Both the position numbers and the translations under genes were made by a program. This document shows, piece after piece, positions 30,003 to 39,332 of a stretch of 64,000 nt of DNA. The notes below the pieces were generated by a model that was not told where the DNA came from, did no database searches, and saw nothing but the letters and a program-made list of their open reading frames with translations. Source of the DNA: Gammaproteobacteria bacterium (GTDB lineage Bacteria > Pseudomonadota > Gammaproteobacteria > Eutrophobiales > Eutrophobiaceae). The stretch covers positions 682,081-746,080 of the forward strand of contig WLWS01000002.1 of NCBI GenBank assembly GCA_012103475.1, read 5' to 3'. Each line of letters opens with the position of its first letter. Position 1 is the first letter of the stretch.

Positions 30003-30018
30003 TGTGAATCAGTTCACA
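30003..30018. promoter_or_regulatory. CRP/Vfr-like binding site TGTGA-ATCAGT-TCACA
   Basis: Exact TGTGA-N6-TCACA within AATGTGAATCAGTTCACACAAATT, in the intergenic region about 114 bp upstream of the ORF at 30132. Confidence 0.6.
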
Positions 30019-30131
30019 CAAATTGTCCGAAATTCAGTTACGATGGAACCCCTAGAATTTACACTTGAGCTGACAACAGCATAATTTTATCTGAATCACA
30101 CTGTTAACCGGAGAATGGTGCTAATACCCCC

Positions 30132-32723
30132 ATGACTCGCTTTGGCTTTTTTCTGCATAACCCAATAAAAACCTCTCTGTTTTTTGTATTCCTATTTCTG
30201 TTGTGCGTATCTTTCCCTCTCTCTATTCATGCTGACGAAGAAGAGACACTGGATAAAATTGAAAATGCCGCTGATAAAATAAAGGAGTTAATCGAAGCCT
30301 ACCAGGAAGCTGATGTCAATTTCGTAAAGAAAGAAATTGTTAGCATCAAAGATACTTCCGGCAATCCTCGAGATTGCGACGTCGCTATATTCTATGACAA
30401 TGGTCAACAAGCTCGCTTTACAACCAAGGAAGGTCGTTTTGAAGGCAACTTCGATCACGGTACTAATGTCCCTGCCAATTCTCTGAGTTTGCGTCTATCT
30501 AATTGCGAATGTCGTGCAATAAGAACCCGGCATGTATCAACATGGTTAGGCGTAATCGAAGAAATTGAAAAAGTTAAAAAAGTCATTGCTGATGAAATTG
30601 AAGGGATGCTTGAAGAAAAAGCCAGCGAATATGCCGAAGAACTTCTTAATAAACTGGCAGAAAAAGCGGGACTTGCTGCAGGCGCCAGCGGCTTCTTAAC
30701 TGGTTTTAAAGCTGGTGCCGAACTCGGTGCAGCAGTAGGTGATCATATTACTGAAGAAATTAACAAAATTCTCGATAGTGCCAGGCAGAAAAACCAGCAA
30801 GCCGCTAAAGATCTCAATAATTCTCCCTTGTATCCGAGTGTCGGTCATATCAGTCCGCGCGGCTGGTGGGGAAACACGCGGGGAGAAAATCCCAAGTTAC
30901 AGAACAAGTGGGATATAACTGTGCGTTGCGGTTCCAGAATCATTCCTCCTGCAGCCGCAACATGGTCTGATACAAATCAGCTGGAAGCCGCACAGGAGCG
31001 CTTCGATTATCCGCCTGAAACTTCATCAGGTACTAGTGGTACCGATCGTCAGGCTGAGCAACAACGCGCCCGTGAAGAAGCGCAGCGACAGCGGGAACAA
31101 GGTAAAGCCGAAGCTCGAGCGGAAAGAGAACGTCAGCAGGAAGCCGAAGCCGCCCGTCGCCGCTACGAAGCTGAGCAACGCCGCATCGAACAAAAAGCGC
31201 AGGAGATAGCCAGAACCTGCACTATCTGCGATCCGATTCGCGAACAGATCAGACTGGCTGAACAGGAACTTCAGGATGCCGAAGCAAGCCTGCCAGATCT
31301 GGAACAGGCTGTTAGTGAAGCAGAAGCAGCCAGAAATCGCGCTCAGAATAAGGAACGCCAGGCTCGTCAAAGACTCAATGAATTTCTGAACCCGCAAAGC
31401 TCAGCTACTAATGAAAGCACCGGAAGAACAGCAACTACAACTGATCTGGAAGTAAGAAACCAGGCCGCACTGGAAGCACAGGAGCGCTATCGTTCCGGAG
31501 AAGCATCAGCGCAGGAAACCGAGGAAGCCTGGAAGAATCTGGATGATCCCGAAAAAATCGAAGAGCTAAAAGAAGCAGCGCAAGAACGTCTGGAAAATGA
31601 GATAACAACAGCAGAGCAGGAGCGCGAACAGACAGACACAGACTTTCAGAATGCACGGCGTGATCTTGCCCGCGGCAAACGCAAAGTCGACAATGCCAAG
31701 GACTATATTGAATATTTAAAAAGTAAGCTGGAAGAATGCATTAAGCAATGTCAGGCACAAGCACGTAGTATTGCCATTGGCCATGTCGTAGATCTGGATG
31801 ACCTGATGGACTACAGAGTGCCGCCTTCATCGCCAACAATTACCCCAACGGAAGCCACTCCTTCTACGACGACTGCAGAGAATAAAGACTTGTTTGAAGA
31901 TATTTTTGGACCCGGTCGTGATACTGAAATTGAAATTGTCGATGTCATCAATATCAGAGGTAATGATCCTTATGATCCTTATGATCCACGCGATCCACTC
32001 GCGGAAGAATCTTCTCAGATAGGCCTTGAGATTGTTCTCGAAGCAGAGCCCGAGCCGGAACAACCTCCACCACCACCATTACCGCCACCACTTCCACCAG
32101 TGATGACTGATGCGAGTTTCAATGCTCAATGTGATGTCCAGTCCGGCGCAGGAACGCATGATGTCAGCATCGATGGCAATCCATTTTGTTCTCAGACAGG
32201 CACTGGTGTAAATGGGGGTACAGCTAATTTTATGTGTATACCTGGTGATTCTGTGTCAGTTTCAGGCACCTGTACTGGCCCGGGAAGTTGTCGTGCCTTT
32301 GTCAACACCACTACCAATCTGAACTGTCCTTTTCCCGACGGTGGGTTTTTGAATGGTGGATTCAACGGCAACATCGGTTATACAGGAACAGCCTCGGTAA
32401 ATTGTAGTTGTGACGCAGTGGGGCCACCTACGAGTGACGTCGGAATCAGTGCCAACTGTGATGTCAATTCCGGTAGCGGAACCAGCTCGTTGTCAATTGA
32501 TGGCACAGAGTTTTGTAGTGTCAACGGCAGCGCTTCGGACTTCGCTGGTGGCGCTACATTCATCAGATGTAACTCTGGAGACACTGTTACCCTGACTCAC
32601 ACCTGCACCGCAACCGATTGCCGCTTTACATTAGGGGAAAGCACACTGCCCTTCCCCGGTCTCGTTCCCGGTACCAATGGTCCCTTTAGCGGCGTAACTA
32701 CTTTTACTGCGACCTGTCCCTGA
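30132..32723 (+). CDS. Large exported coiled-coil protein with proline-rich linker and two C-terminal Cys-containing repeat domains, unknown function
   Basis: 863 aa, hydrophobic leader; Glu/Ala/Arg/Gln-rich helical region; DPYDPYDPRDP; EPEPEQPPPPPLPPPLPP; duplicated CDV.SG.GT..LSIDG..FCS domains. Confidence 0.8.
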   Translation: MTRFGFFLHNPIKTSLFFVFLFLLCVSFPLSIHADEEETLDKIENAADKIKELIEAYQEADVNFVKKEIVSIKDTSGNPRDCDVAIFYDNGQQARFTTKEGRFEGNFDHGTNVPANSLSLRLSNCECRAIRTRHVSTWLGVIEEIEKVKKVIADEIEGMLEEKASEYAEELLNKLAEKAGLAAGASGFLTGFKAGAELGAAVGDHITEEINKILDSARQKNQQAAKDLNNSPLYPSVGHISPRGWWGNTRGENPKLQNKWDITVRCGSRIIPPAAATWSDTNQLEAAQERFDYPPETSSGTSGTDRQAEQQRAREEAQRQREQGKAEARAERERQQEAEAARRRYEAEQRRIEQKAQEIARTCTICDPIREQIRLAEQELQDAEASLPDLEQAVSEAEAARNRAQNKERQARQRLNEFLNPQSSATNESTGRTATTTDLEVRNQAALEAQERYRSGEASAQETEEAWKNLDDPEKIEELKEAAQERLENEITTAEQEREQTDTDFQNARRDLARGKRKVDNAKDYIEYLKSKLEECIKQCQAQARSIAIGHVVDLDDLMDYRVPPSSPTITPTEATPSTTTAENKDLFEDIFGPGRDTEIEIVDVINIRGNDPYDPYDPRDPLAEESSQIGLEIVLEAEPEPEQPPPPPLPPPLPPVMTDASFNAQCDVQSGAGTHDVSIDGNPFCSQTGTGVNGGTANFMCIPGDSVSVSGTCTGPGSCRAFVNTTTNLNCPFPDGGFLNGGFNGNIGYTGTASVNCSCDAVGPPTSDVGISANCDVNSGSGTSSLSIDGTEFCSVNGSASDFAGGATFIRCNSGDTVTLTHTCTATDCRFTLGESTLPFPGLVPGTNGPFSGVTTFTATCP
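31965..32000 (+). repeat. Short tandem 9-bp repeat (gatccttat gatccttat gatccacgc gatccactc) encoding DPY DPY DPR DPL
   Basis: Read directly from sequence. Confidence 0.8.
32121..32723 (+). repeat. Two diverged copies of a C-terminal domain within the 863-aa protein
   Basis: NAQCDVQSGAGTHDVSIDGNPFCSQTGTG (from ~32121) versus SANCDVNSGSGTSSLSIDGTEFCSVNGSA (from ~32449). Confidence 0.8.
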
Positions 32724-32748
32724 CCTTAAGATACCCAAGGTAAAACGA

Positions 32749-33255
32749 ATGCGATACAAACTTTTATTTACAGCCTTGACGATTTCGCTGGTGTTGAGCT
32801 TCAGTAATGTAATGGACAGCGAAGCACGTCAGCTTCGTACAATTTCCGCCCCAGCCAAAATAAAAATGAAACTGCCTGATGGCGCTATCCCGGTGGATGA
32901 GGCCAGAGATTTAGATCGAAGGCAAATAAGCGCTGCCGTGGAACAAGTTGTGTCCCTTTGGAACCAGGGAGATACGGCCAGCACCTTGTCTGAGAGGTTT
33001 TTTGATAAAAGTCGCTTAAGCGATGCGATAGATAGTCTTGTTCCCAGAGATGCGACCTTAAGAATCCAGTCTGTGCAGGGAGTACGGACTCTGGAGCAAT
33101 ATTTACTGCCATCATCAAAAGGCAACAGGTTGGTCAGTGTTGTTTCGGCCACAGTTCGCACACAACTGGAATTCAACGACCCGAGCACCGGCTTCGTCCA
33201 GCGTCAGGGTGTAAATGAATTTATTCTACAAATCAGTCAACCGGCACAAAGATGA
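32749..33255 (+). CDS. Hypothetical exported protein
   Basis: 168 aa with signal peptide; 3' end overlaps the next start (ATGA). Confidence 0.75.
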   Translation: MRYKLLFTALTISLVLSFSNVMDSEARQLRTISAPAKIKMKLPDGAIPVDEARDLDRRQISAAVEQVVSLWNQGDTASTLSERFFDKSRLSDAIDSLVPRDATLRIQSVQGVRTLEQYLLPSSKGNRLVSVVSATVRTQLEFNDPSTGFVQRQGVNEFILQISQPAQR

Positions 33256-35438
33256 GTTCATCAACTCAAACCCTGATCTTTTTTCTGTTTCTAAGCTTCA
33301 CGACTTATCTCGCGGCAGAGAAAGCAACGACGGGTTGGGATGTGTACGGCAGCAATACACTTAGGGGAAGCGTCTATGATGCTAGCGGTCCCGGTTCAGG
33401 CAGTCCTTACCCTTTCGAAGGCGATATGTATTTTGATGAGTTAAGCGTGTTTTTCAGCAAAGAAGATTCAGACTACGCTTCCTGGCGTGGTGAAGTGAGT
33501 GGTTTGTATAACGTGAATGACGACTATCGTAGTCAGGATTTCGGTCTGGTGCCGGAACGTATGAACCTGACCCGTGAAAGTGGCGAAGGCGTTATTCCCT
33601 ACCGCGTCGAGATAGGTGACTATTTTGCCTACTACAGTTATTTGACCCTGCAGCGTTCGTTAAAAGGTCTGCAGCTGGAACTGCAGCCCTTTACTAATGA
33701 CAGACAGCAGCATTCGATTATTATCACCTCTGGTGCAAACGAAAATAACTGGCGCGACCTCACCCCACAGGACAACTACGTTAACGGTCTCTCCTGGCTG
33801 GTTCAGGATCAGAAACTCGGTAGCTGGACTTTCAATATCGCTCACAACTTTCAGGACAATTCATTCAAAGCCGGCACTCTGGACAGGAATCAATACACCT
33901 ACAGTGTGGCAGGCGAAGTACCGTTTACACTGGGTAATCATTTTGTTTCGATCGAAGCGGAAGCGGCACACTTTGGCGGTGATCACAATGGTCGAACAGG
34001 TGCGGCCAGCGGCCAGGATAGATCCGATAATGGTTATCTGGTCGAAATGCGCGGAAACCACAAAAAGCTGCCCTGGAATTATCGTTTTCGTTTTGAACGC
34101 TATGGACAGGATTTCCGTCCTACCGGCGCAGTTGTCACGCCCGACAGGGAATCTTACGAATTACACAGTGGCTGGCGATTTCAAAACAACATTCAGATAC
34201 GTCTGCGTGCACAACGATTTGAGGACGCTCTGGAAACCAGTAATTCACTACGAACTCGCACATACGGGGTAAACCTGACGGGACCATTGTTAACAAACTG
34301 GTATACCGGATTGAATGGTCGCATTGACGCCTTTGTTCAAAACCGCGATAACGAATTAACTACCATCAGCCAGTTGAGCCAGACCATCAACGTCAACCTC
34401 AATGCTCCCTTGCCGCAAGGCTGGACTGGTCGTCTCGCCTTGTTTTTGCAGAATGTAAAAAATCGACTTGGTAGAAGCGGCGATACGCTGACACGCCAGG
34501 TAAATATTGGTCTCGACCGTGGCTTTACTATTTCCGGATGGCAGGCTTATATTACCCCCGGCTTTACTCTGCGAATACTACGGAAAGGTGGTCGTGATGA
34601 TGAAGAATATCGACCTTCACTTGCCCTTCGTCTAAACAGGGACGCACATTCCCTGAGCATGAATTACGGTTTACAAATTCAAGACAGAACCAGCACACTG
34701 GGTGGAATAGATGTCGACACTCATACCTTCAATGCTGACTATCGTTACCGTTACAAACATCATACTTTGGGTTTTGAAGCGAATCTTTTCGGACGTGAAT
34801 CCGAACTCAATCCGGACACTGAGGCCTATCGTATCTCGGCATACTGGACGATGACATTTGATAAACCGGCGGTCCCTGCCACGACAGTACGTCAGGCTGA
34901 CGTAAGCAGTAAGGCATTACCTGCAGGTGAATGGCAATTAAATCTCATAACACTAGGACCCGAAAGTGAAATTAAACACGTGGAATCGGAACTAAAAGCT
35001 GCCAATATCAGTCGTGGTACCCAGCAGGGAGGCTATACCGTTTATGAGACGGCTGTACTTCGCAATATTTTCCGGCGACAACGTCTGGCTCTGGCCTATC
35101 AGGCGGGTGTCCTGAGGGATGCAGTAGTCGTGATTGACTTTGATGAAGTCGGTAATCGTGATAGTAATGCGCAAAGTTACGAAAGAATTCGCCAATCACT
35201 TATTCGCCAGTTGGGTAGCCCCAGCCGGACCATTGATGAAGGTGATTTTACCAGCACACTTGCGCGTGATGTTAATGATGAGCGTTTTATCAGAATTACG
35301 GAATGGCAGACTGAGCGCGGCAGCATTCGATTCGGCATACCGCGACGTCTGGATGGTCAGGTCAGAATGGAAATTCAACACCGAAGCAGATTTCCTTCTT
35401 ATCGCGACACGCTTTGGTCAGTAGAGGCTGTACGTTAG
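33252..35438 (+). CDS. Putative outer-membrane beta-barrel protein with C-terminal SPOR-like region
   Basis: Signal peptide; alternating aromatic beta-strand pattern (SYELHSGWRFQNNIQIRLRAQRF; YRYRYKHHTLGFEANLFGRE); C-terminus WQLNLITLGPESEIKHVESELKAANISRGTQQGGYTVYET. Confidence 0.65.
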   Translation: MSSSTQTLIFFLFLSFTTYLAAEKATTGWDVYGSNTLRGSVYDASGPGSGSPYPFEGDMYFDELSVFFSKEDSDYASWRGEVSGLYNVNDDYRSQDFGLVPERMNLTRESGEGVIPYRVEIGDYFAYYSYLTLQRSLKGLQLELQPFTNDRQQHSIIITSGANENNWRDLTPQDNYVNGLSWLVQDQKLGSWTFNIAHNFQDNSFKAGTLDRNQYTYSVAGEVPFTLGNHFVSIEAEAAHFGGDHNGRTGAASGQDRSDNGYLVEMRGNHKKLPWNYRFRFERYGQDFRPTGAVVTPDRESYELHSGWRFQNNIQIRLRAQRFEDALETSNSLRTRTYGVNLTGPLLTNWYTGLNGRIDAFVQNRDNELTTISQLSQTINVNLNAPLPQGWTGRLALFLQNVKNRLGRSGDTLTRQVNIGLDRGFTISGWQAYITPGFTLRILRKGGRDDEEYRPSLALRLNRDAHSLSMNYGLQIQDRTSTLGGIDVDTHTFNADYRYRYKHHTLGFEANLFGRESELNPDTEAYRISAYWTMTFDKPAVPATTVRQADVSSKALPAGEWQLNLITLGPESEIKHVESELKAANISRGTQQGGYTVYETAVLRNIFRRQRLALAYQAGVLRDAVVVIDFDEVGNRDSNAQSYERIRQSLIRQLGSPSRTIDEGDFTSTLARDVNDERFIRITEWQTERGSIRFGIPRRLDGQVRMEIQHRSRFPSYRDTLWSVEAVR

Positions 35439-35492
35439 AAATTTCACAAATCTTTAAGACTCTTTTTTTAATTAGTCTTTGTATACACCCTA

Positions 35493-37210
35493 CTAAGTAT
35501 GTCCTGAATACATTTGCTCAATTTCACTTTCAAAACGCTCCATGATTACTTTGCGCTTCATTTTCATGGTAGGGGTTAACAAACCATTTTCCACCGTCCA
35601 AGGATCTTGGATGCAATGGCTATGATAAATCTGTGCATAACCGGGAAATTCTTTCAGGCATCCGCCCAGCTTCTCCAGAATTATTTTTTCGCATTCGCTG
35701 TCGTTCACATCTTTATCTGCCAGACCCGCTTCGGCGGCGATGGTTTTCCAGCGATGTTGATTAATGACTGTTAATACAACCAAAAAAGGTTTGGCCTCGC
35801 CGATAACCATGGCCTGTTCAAACAGAGAGTTGGAGGCAATGGCCAGTTCCATATCGACCGGGCTGACTTTTTCACCGTTTGCGAGAACGATAATGTCCTT
35901 AAAACGGCCTCAGTGGCTTCCTGATTTTTCCAGTAACCGAGCATGATGTTTTCGCCTTTGGCAAACAACTCATCATTCTCACCAATACGCACGTCGACTC
36001 CCGGAATCGCCTTGCCAATACTATCCGGTTTGTTTTCTTCAATGCGGTTAACGCTGATTATCGGACTGCTTTCTGTTAATCCATAGCCCTGCACAATCGG
36101 CACACCGAGCCCAACAAATACTTTTGAAATTTCGGGTGAAAGCGCAGCGCCACCACTGACAGCTATCTGCAAATTACCACCGAGACGTTCTGTGATCTTG
36201 TCAGCAACCAGTCGTTTTAAAAGTGGCCACATGAAAAGCAGCATTGGTTTTTTTGCCCTGCCTTGTAAATACTCGAATCGCTGCCAGCCCAATTCCACTG
36301 CCTGCCAGAACAGGCGTTTTTCAAAGTTTGATTTTGCTGCCAGATTTTCTTTAATTTTTGCATACACCCGCTCATAAATTCTTGGTACTGAAATCAGACC
36401 ATGGGGTTTAATAATCAGTAAATCTTTTGCCAGCTCAGGGATACCTCTGGCGTGCGCTACCGTTGCCCCGGCCATCATCGGCAGATAATAACCAACTGTT
36501 CTTTCCAGGGTGTGTGAAAGTGGTAGAAAAGAAAGATAAACGTGATGAGTGTCTATATCGAAGACTTGCAGGGCGTTATAACTGTTACTGAGAATGTTAC
36601 GATGACTCAGCATGACGCCTTTTGGTTTACCCGTCGTGCCTGAGGTATAAACAATTGTCGCTAACTCATCCGGGCCAAATACCGGTCTATCAACTTCCGG
36701 ATAATCCATGGGCAACCAGCTTCCCATATGTAACAGACGTTTATCTTTGCCCCCTGAACATTCTGCAATGCTGATAATGCGTTTTAATTTTGACAGCGGT
36801 TTCAGACTGGCGTGAAGATCCTGCCATTGCTCATCACCACCGATAACCAGTAGCCTGACTTCCGCATGCTCTAATATGTAAGCAACGTTATCGGCACGAT
36901 CCTCGGTATAAATGGGCACCACTACCAGTCCAAGTGACAATATAGCCTGATCAAAGATCACCCAGTAACGCGAATTACGCGCCATGATGGCAACTTTGTC
37001 GCCAGGTTTCAGTTTTTCTTTTGCCAGGGCAGCGCGGCAACGGGCCACATCTTTGGCCGTGGCTCTCCAGGAACTGTCGGTCCAGACACCGTTCAAGGCA
37101 TCATAAAAACGATAGGCACAATTTTCGGCTGAACGACTGACTCTTTCCTCAAACAACTCTGGTAGAGTTGTGGCCACATCAGGCCCGATAACAGAATTTC
37201 TGGCAGTCAT
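35493..37210 (-). pseudogene. Long-chain acyl-CoA synthetase (AMP-forming) with internal deletion and frameshift
   Basis: TIVYTSGTTGKPKGVMLSHRN, QGYGLTESSPIIS, GENIMLGYWKNQEATEAVL then directly KDIIVLANGEKVSPVDMELAIA in another frame; DGW.TGD...GR segment absent at ~35898-35906. Confidence 0.85.
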
Positions 37211-37215
37211 AGGCT

Positions 37216-39252
37216 TTACTTCACTTGCTGCCAGCCTTCATGGGCACGGAAACGCTCACCATATTTATCTTCCAGATCTTTAAGTGTTGCCCTTATATTC
37301 TCGACCCCTCTGGCTTTTGCATAATGCAAAGGTCCGCCCCGGAAGGGCGCGAAACCCGTTCCGAATACCATTCCCGCATCAAGCAGATCGCTGTCTTCTA
37401 CAAGCCCTTCGTGCAGACAGGCGACGCATTCGTTAAGAATACGCATGACCATACGATCTTCTATATCCGGCAATGATGACTTCACATAATTTTTATTTTT
37501 TTTCAGTTTGCCCTTTTCATATTCATAAAAGCCACGACTGGACTTTTTACCCAGGTTTCCCTTATTGACCATCTGCTGTAATTGCTCTGGAATCTTAATG
37601 TTCAGGGTATCCGCCATGTTCTGTGACACGGACAAACATATATCCAGACCCACGGTGTCAGCCAGCTCCACCGGCCCCATTGGCATACCGAAGTTTTTGG
37701 CCACTTTATCAATCTGTTCAGCACTAACCCCTTCCTCCCATAAAGCCACTGCTTCCAGTAGATAAGGTGTGAGTATACGATTGACCAGAAAACCGGGCGA
37801 ACTCAATACGGACACTGGCAGCCGCGATATCTGCTGACAGAATGCCGTGGCTTTGTCGATCCATTGCTTATCCGTTTTTGCTGAATAGACCACCTCAACC
37901 AGCTGCATCTTTGCTACCGGATTAAAAAAATGAATACCGGCAAGACGCCCTGGATTATTTAACTGCGTACTGATTTCATCGAGAGGAATACTCGAAGTAT
38001 TGGTGGCAAGAATGGCATCCTTCTTTGCTCTCGATTCCAGATCCTTAAACAAAGCTATCTTGGTATCAGCATTTTCAACAATGGCTTCGATGATCACATC
38101 CGCTTTTTCCACACCCAGAGCTTTATGGTCCGGGATAAGTCTGTCCATCGCGGCAGTTACCAGTCGAGTCTGTTTCAGTTTGCGCTTGAATAAAGTGTGC
38201 GCACGTTTGATTGCCGGCGCGATGAATTTTGGTTCACGATCCTGCAGGGTTACGGTCATACCCTGTAAAGCACACCAGGCTGCAATATCACCACCCATGA
38301 CTCCTGCGCCGATTACGTGCACATGTTCTGCTTTAAATTCAAGTTCAGGGTTTTTACTTTTGAGCCGGTCTTGTAATTTAAACAAACGCACCAGGCTCTT
38401 CGATGTGTCGGTCTCAAACATCTCGGCAACGGATTCGGCTTCTGCTTTCAGTACAGCGCGGTCGTCCCCGCCATGTTTTTCCCAGACATCTAAAATTGCG
38501 AAAGGCGCCGGATAGTGATCCTGACGGGCTTTCTTCTCCAGCTGAGAACGCATGTATTTTGCCAGCAAAGGTCTGACCAGAGGCAGGTTCGATATATTTT
38601 GTAATACACCCGCTTTCTTCAGAGACGGCCTTTGCTCCAGCATTATCTCGGCGCTACGCCGTAATTGTCTGTGCGCAACAACCTTGTCGACTATGCCGAG
38701 TTTCTTAGCTTTACGCGCGTCCAGGCTCCGCCCCGTCAACATCAGCGGTATTGCCTGTATCGGACCAATCAAACGTAATAAACGCATCAGACCACCGAAG
38801 CCTGGGTGAATACCAAGCATGACTTCGGGCAAGCCAATGCGTGTTTTTGGATCATCCAGTGCAACGCGATAGCGACAGGCCAGTGCCAGTTCCAGGCCGC
38901 CACCAAGACAAAAGCCATTTATTAATGCCAGTGTCGGGCAGGAAAGTGCTTCGAGGCGATCAAACAGGGCATGCACATGCTGGATATGCTCAAGTGCGCC
39001 ACCACTTTCCTGCAAAGGAATGAATTCATCGATATTGGCACCGGCGATGAAACCATTGTCTTTTCTAGACATGATGACGAGTCCGACTGGCGCTGAATTT
39101 TCAGCTGTTTCAACAATACTCTGGAATTCTTCGAGCACCTCTGTCGAGAGGATGTTAGTGGATTTACCCGCGACATCGAGATGACACCAGAGCACTCCTG
39201 AAGCATCTGTTTCCAGAAGCCAGTTTTTGTATTTCATTTGTTTTTCCGCCAC
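37216..39252 (-). CDS. fadJ: Multifunctional enoyl-CoA hydratase/3-hydroxyacyl-CoA dehydrogenase (FadJ/FadB-like)
   Basis: FIAGANIDEF...NGFCLGGGLELALACRYRVA...GLPEVMLGIHPGFGG; VIGAGVMGGDIAAWCAL; NTSSIPLDEIS; GIHFFNPVAKMQLVEVV. Confidence 0.9.
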   Translation of the reverse strand: MAEKQMKYKNWLLETDASGVLWCHLDVAGKSTNILSTEVLEEFQSIVETAENSAPVGLVIMSRKDNGFIAGANIDEFIPLQESGGALEHIQHVHALFDRLEALSCPTLALINGFCLGGGLELALACRYRVALDDPKTRIGLPEVMLGIHPGFGGLMRLLRLIGPIQAIPLMLTGRSLDARKAKKLGIVDKVVAHRQLRRSAEIMLEQRPSLKKAGVLQNISNLPLVRPLLAKYMRSQLEKKARQDHYPAPFAILDVWEKHGGDDRAVLKAEAESVAEMFETDTSKSLVRLFKLQDRLKSKNPELEFKAEHVHVIGAGVMGGDIAAWCALQGMTVTLQDREPKFIAPAIKRAHTLFKRKLKQTRLVTAAMDRLIPDHKALGVEKADVIIEAIVENADTKIALFKDLESRAKKDAILATNTSSIPLDEISTQLNNPGRLAGIHFFNPVAKMQLVEVVYSAKTDKQWIDKATAFCQQISRLPVSVLSSPGFLVNRILTPYLLEAVALWEEGVSAEQIDKVAKNFGMPMGPVELADTVGLDICLSVSQNMADTLNIKIPEQLQQMVNKGNLGKKSSRGFYEYEKGKLKKNKNYVKSSLPDIEDRMVMRILNECVACLHEGLVEDSDLLDAGMVFGTGFAPFRGGPLHYAKARGVENIRATLKDLEDKYGERFRAHEGWQQVK

Positions 39253-39332
39253 TTCTCTAACTCCTGATTAACTAGCAGCGCCTGCTGCTGATTATTTTGC
39301 TGAGTACCCGACTGCGCTCAAACAAAACTGAC

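Noticed and set aside
31026-31397. Minus-strand 123-aa ORF inside the coiled-coil gene
   Set aside because: Leu/Phe/Ser-rich product is the expected antisense of a Glu/Lys/Gln-rich helical region
35456-35479. AAGACT...AGTCTT inverted repeat between two convergent genes as terminator
   Set aside because: Only 6-bp A/T-rich stem with a 12-nt loop; too weak to call
38000-38515. 171-aa ORF antisense to fadJ-like gene (and other 60-130 aa antisense ORFs across the window)
   Set aside because: Ser/Ala-rich antisense translations of conserved coding DNA, no domain content
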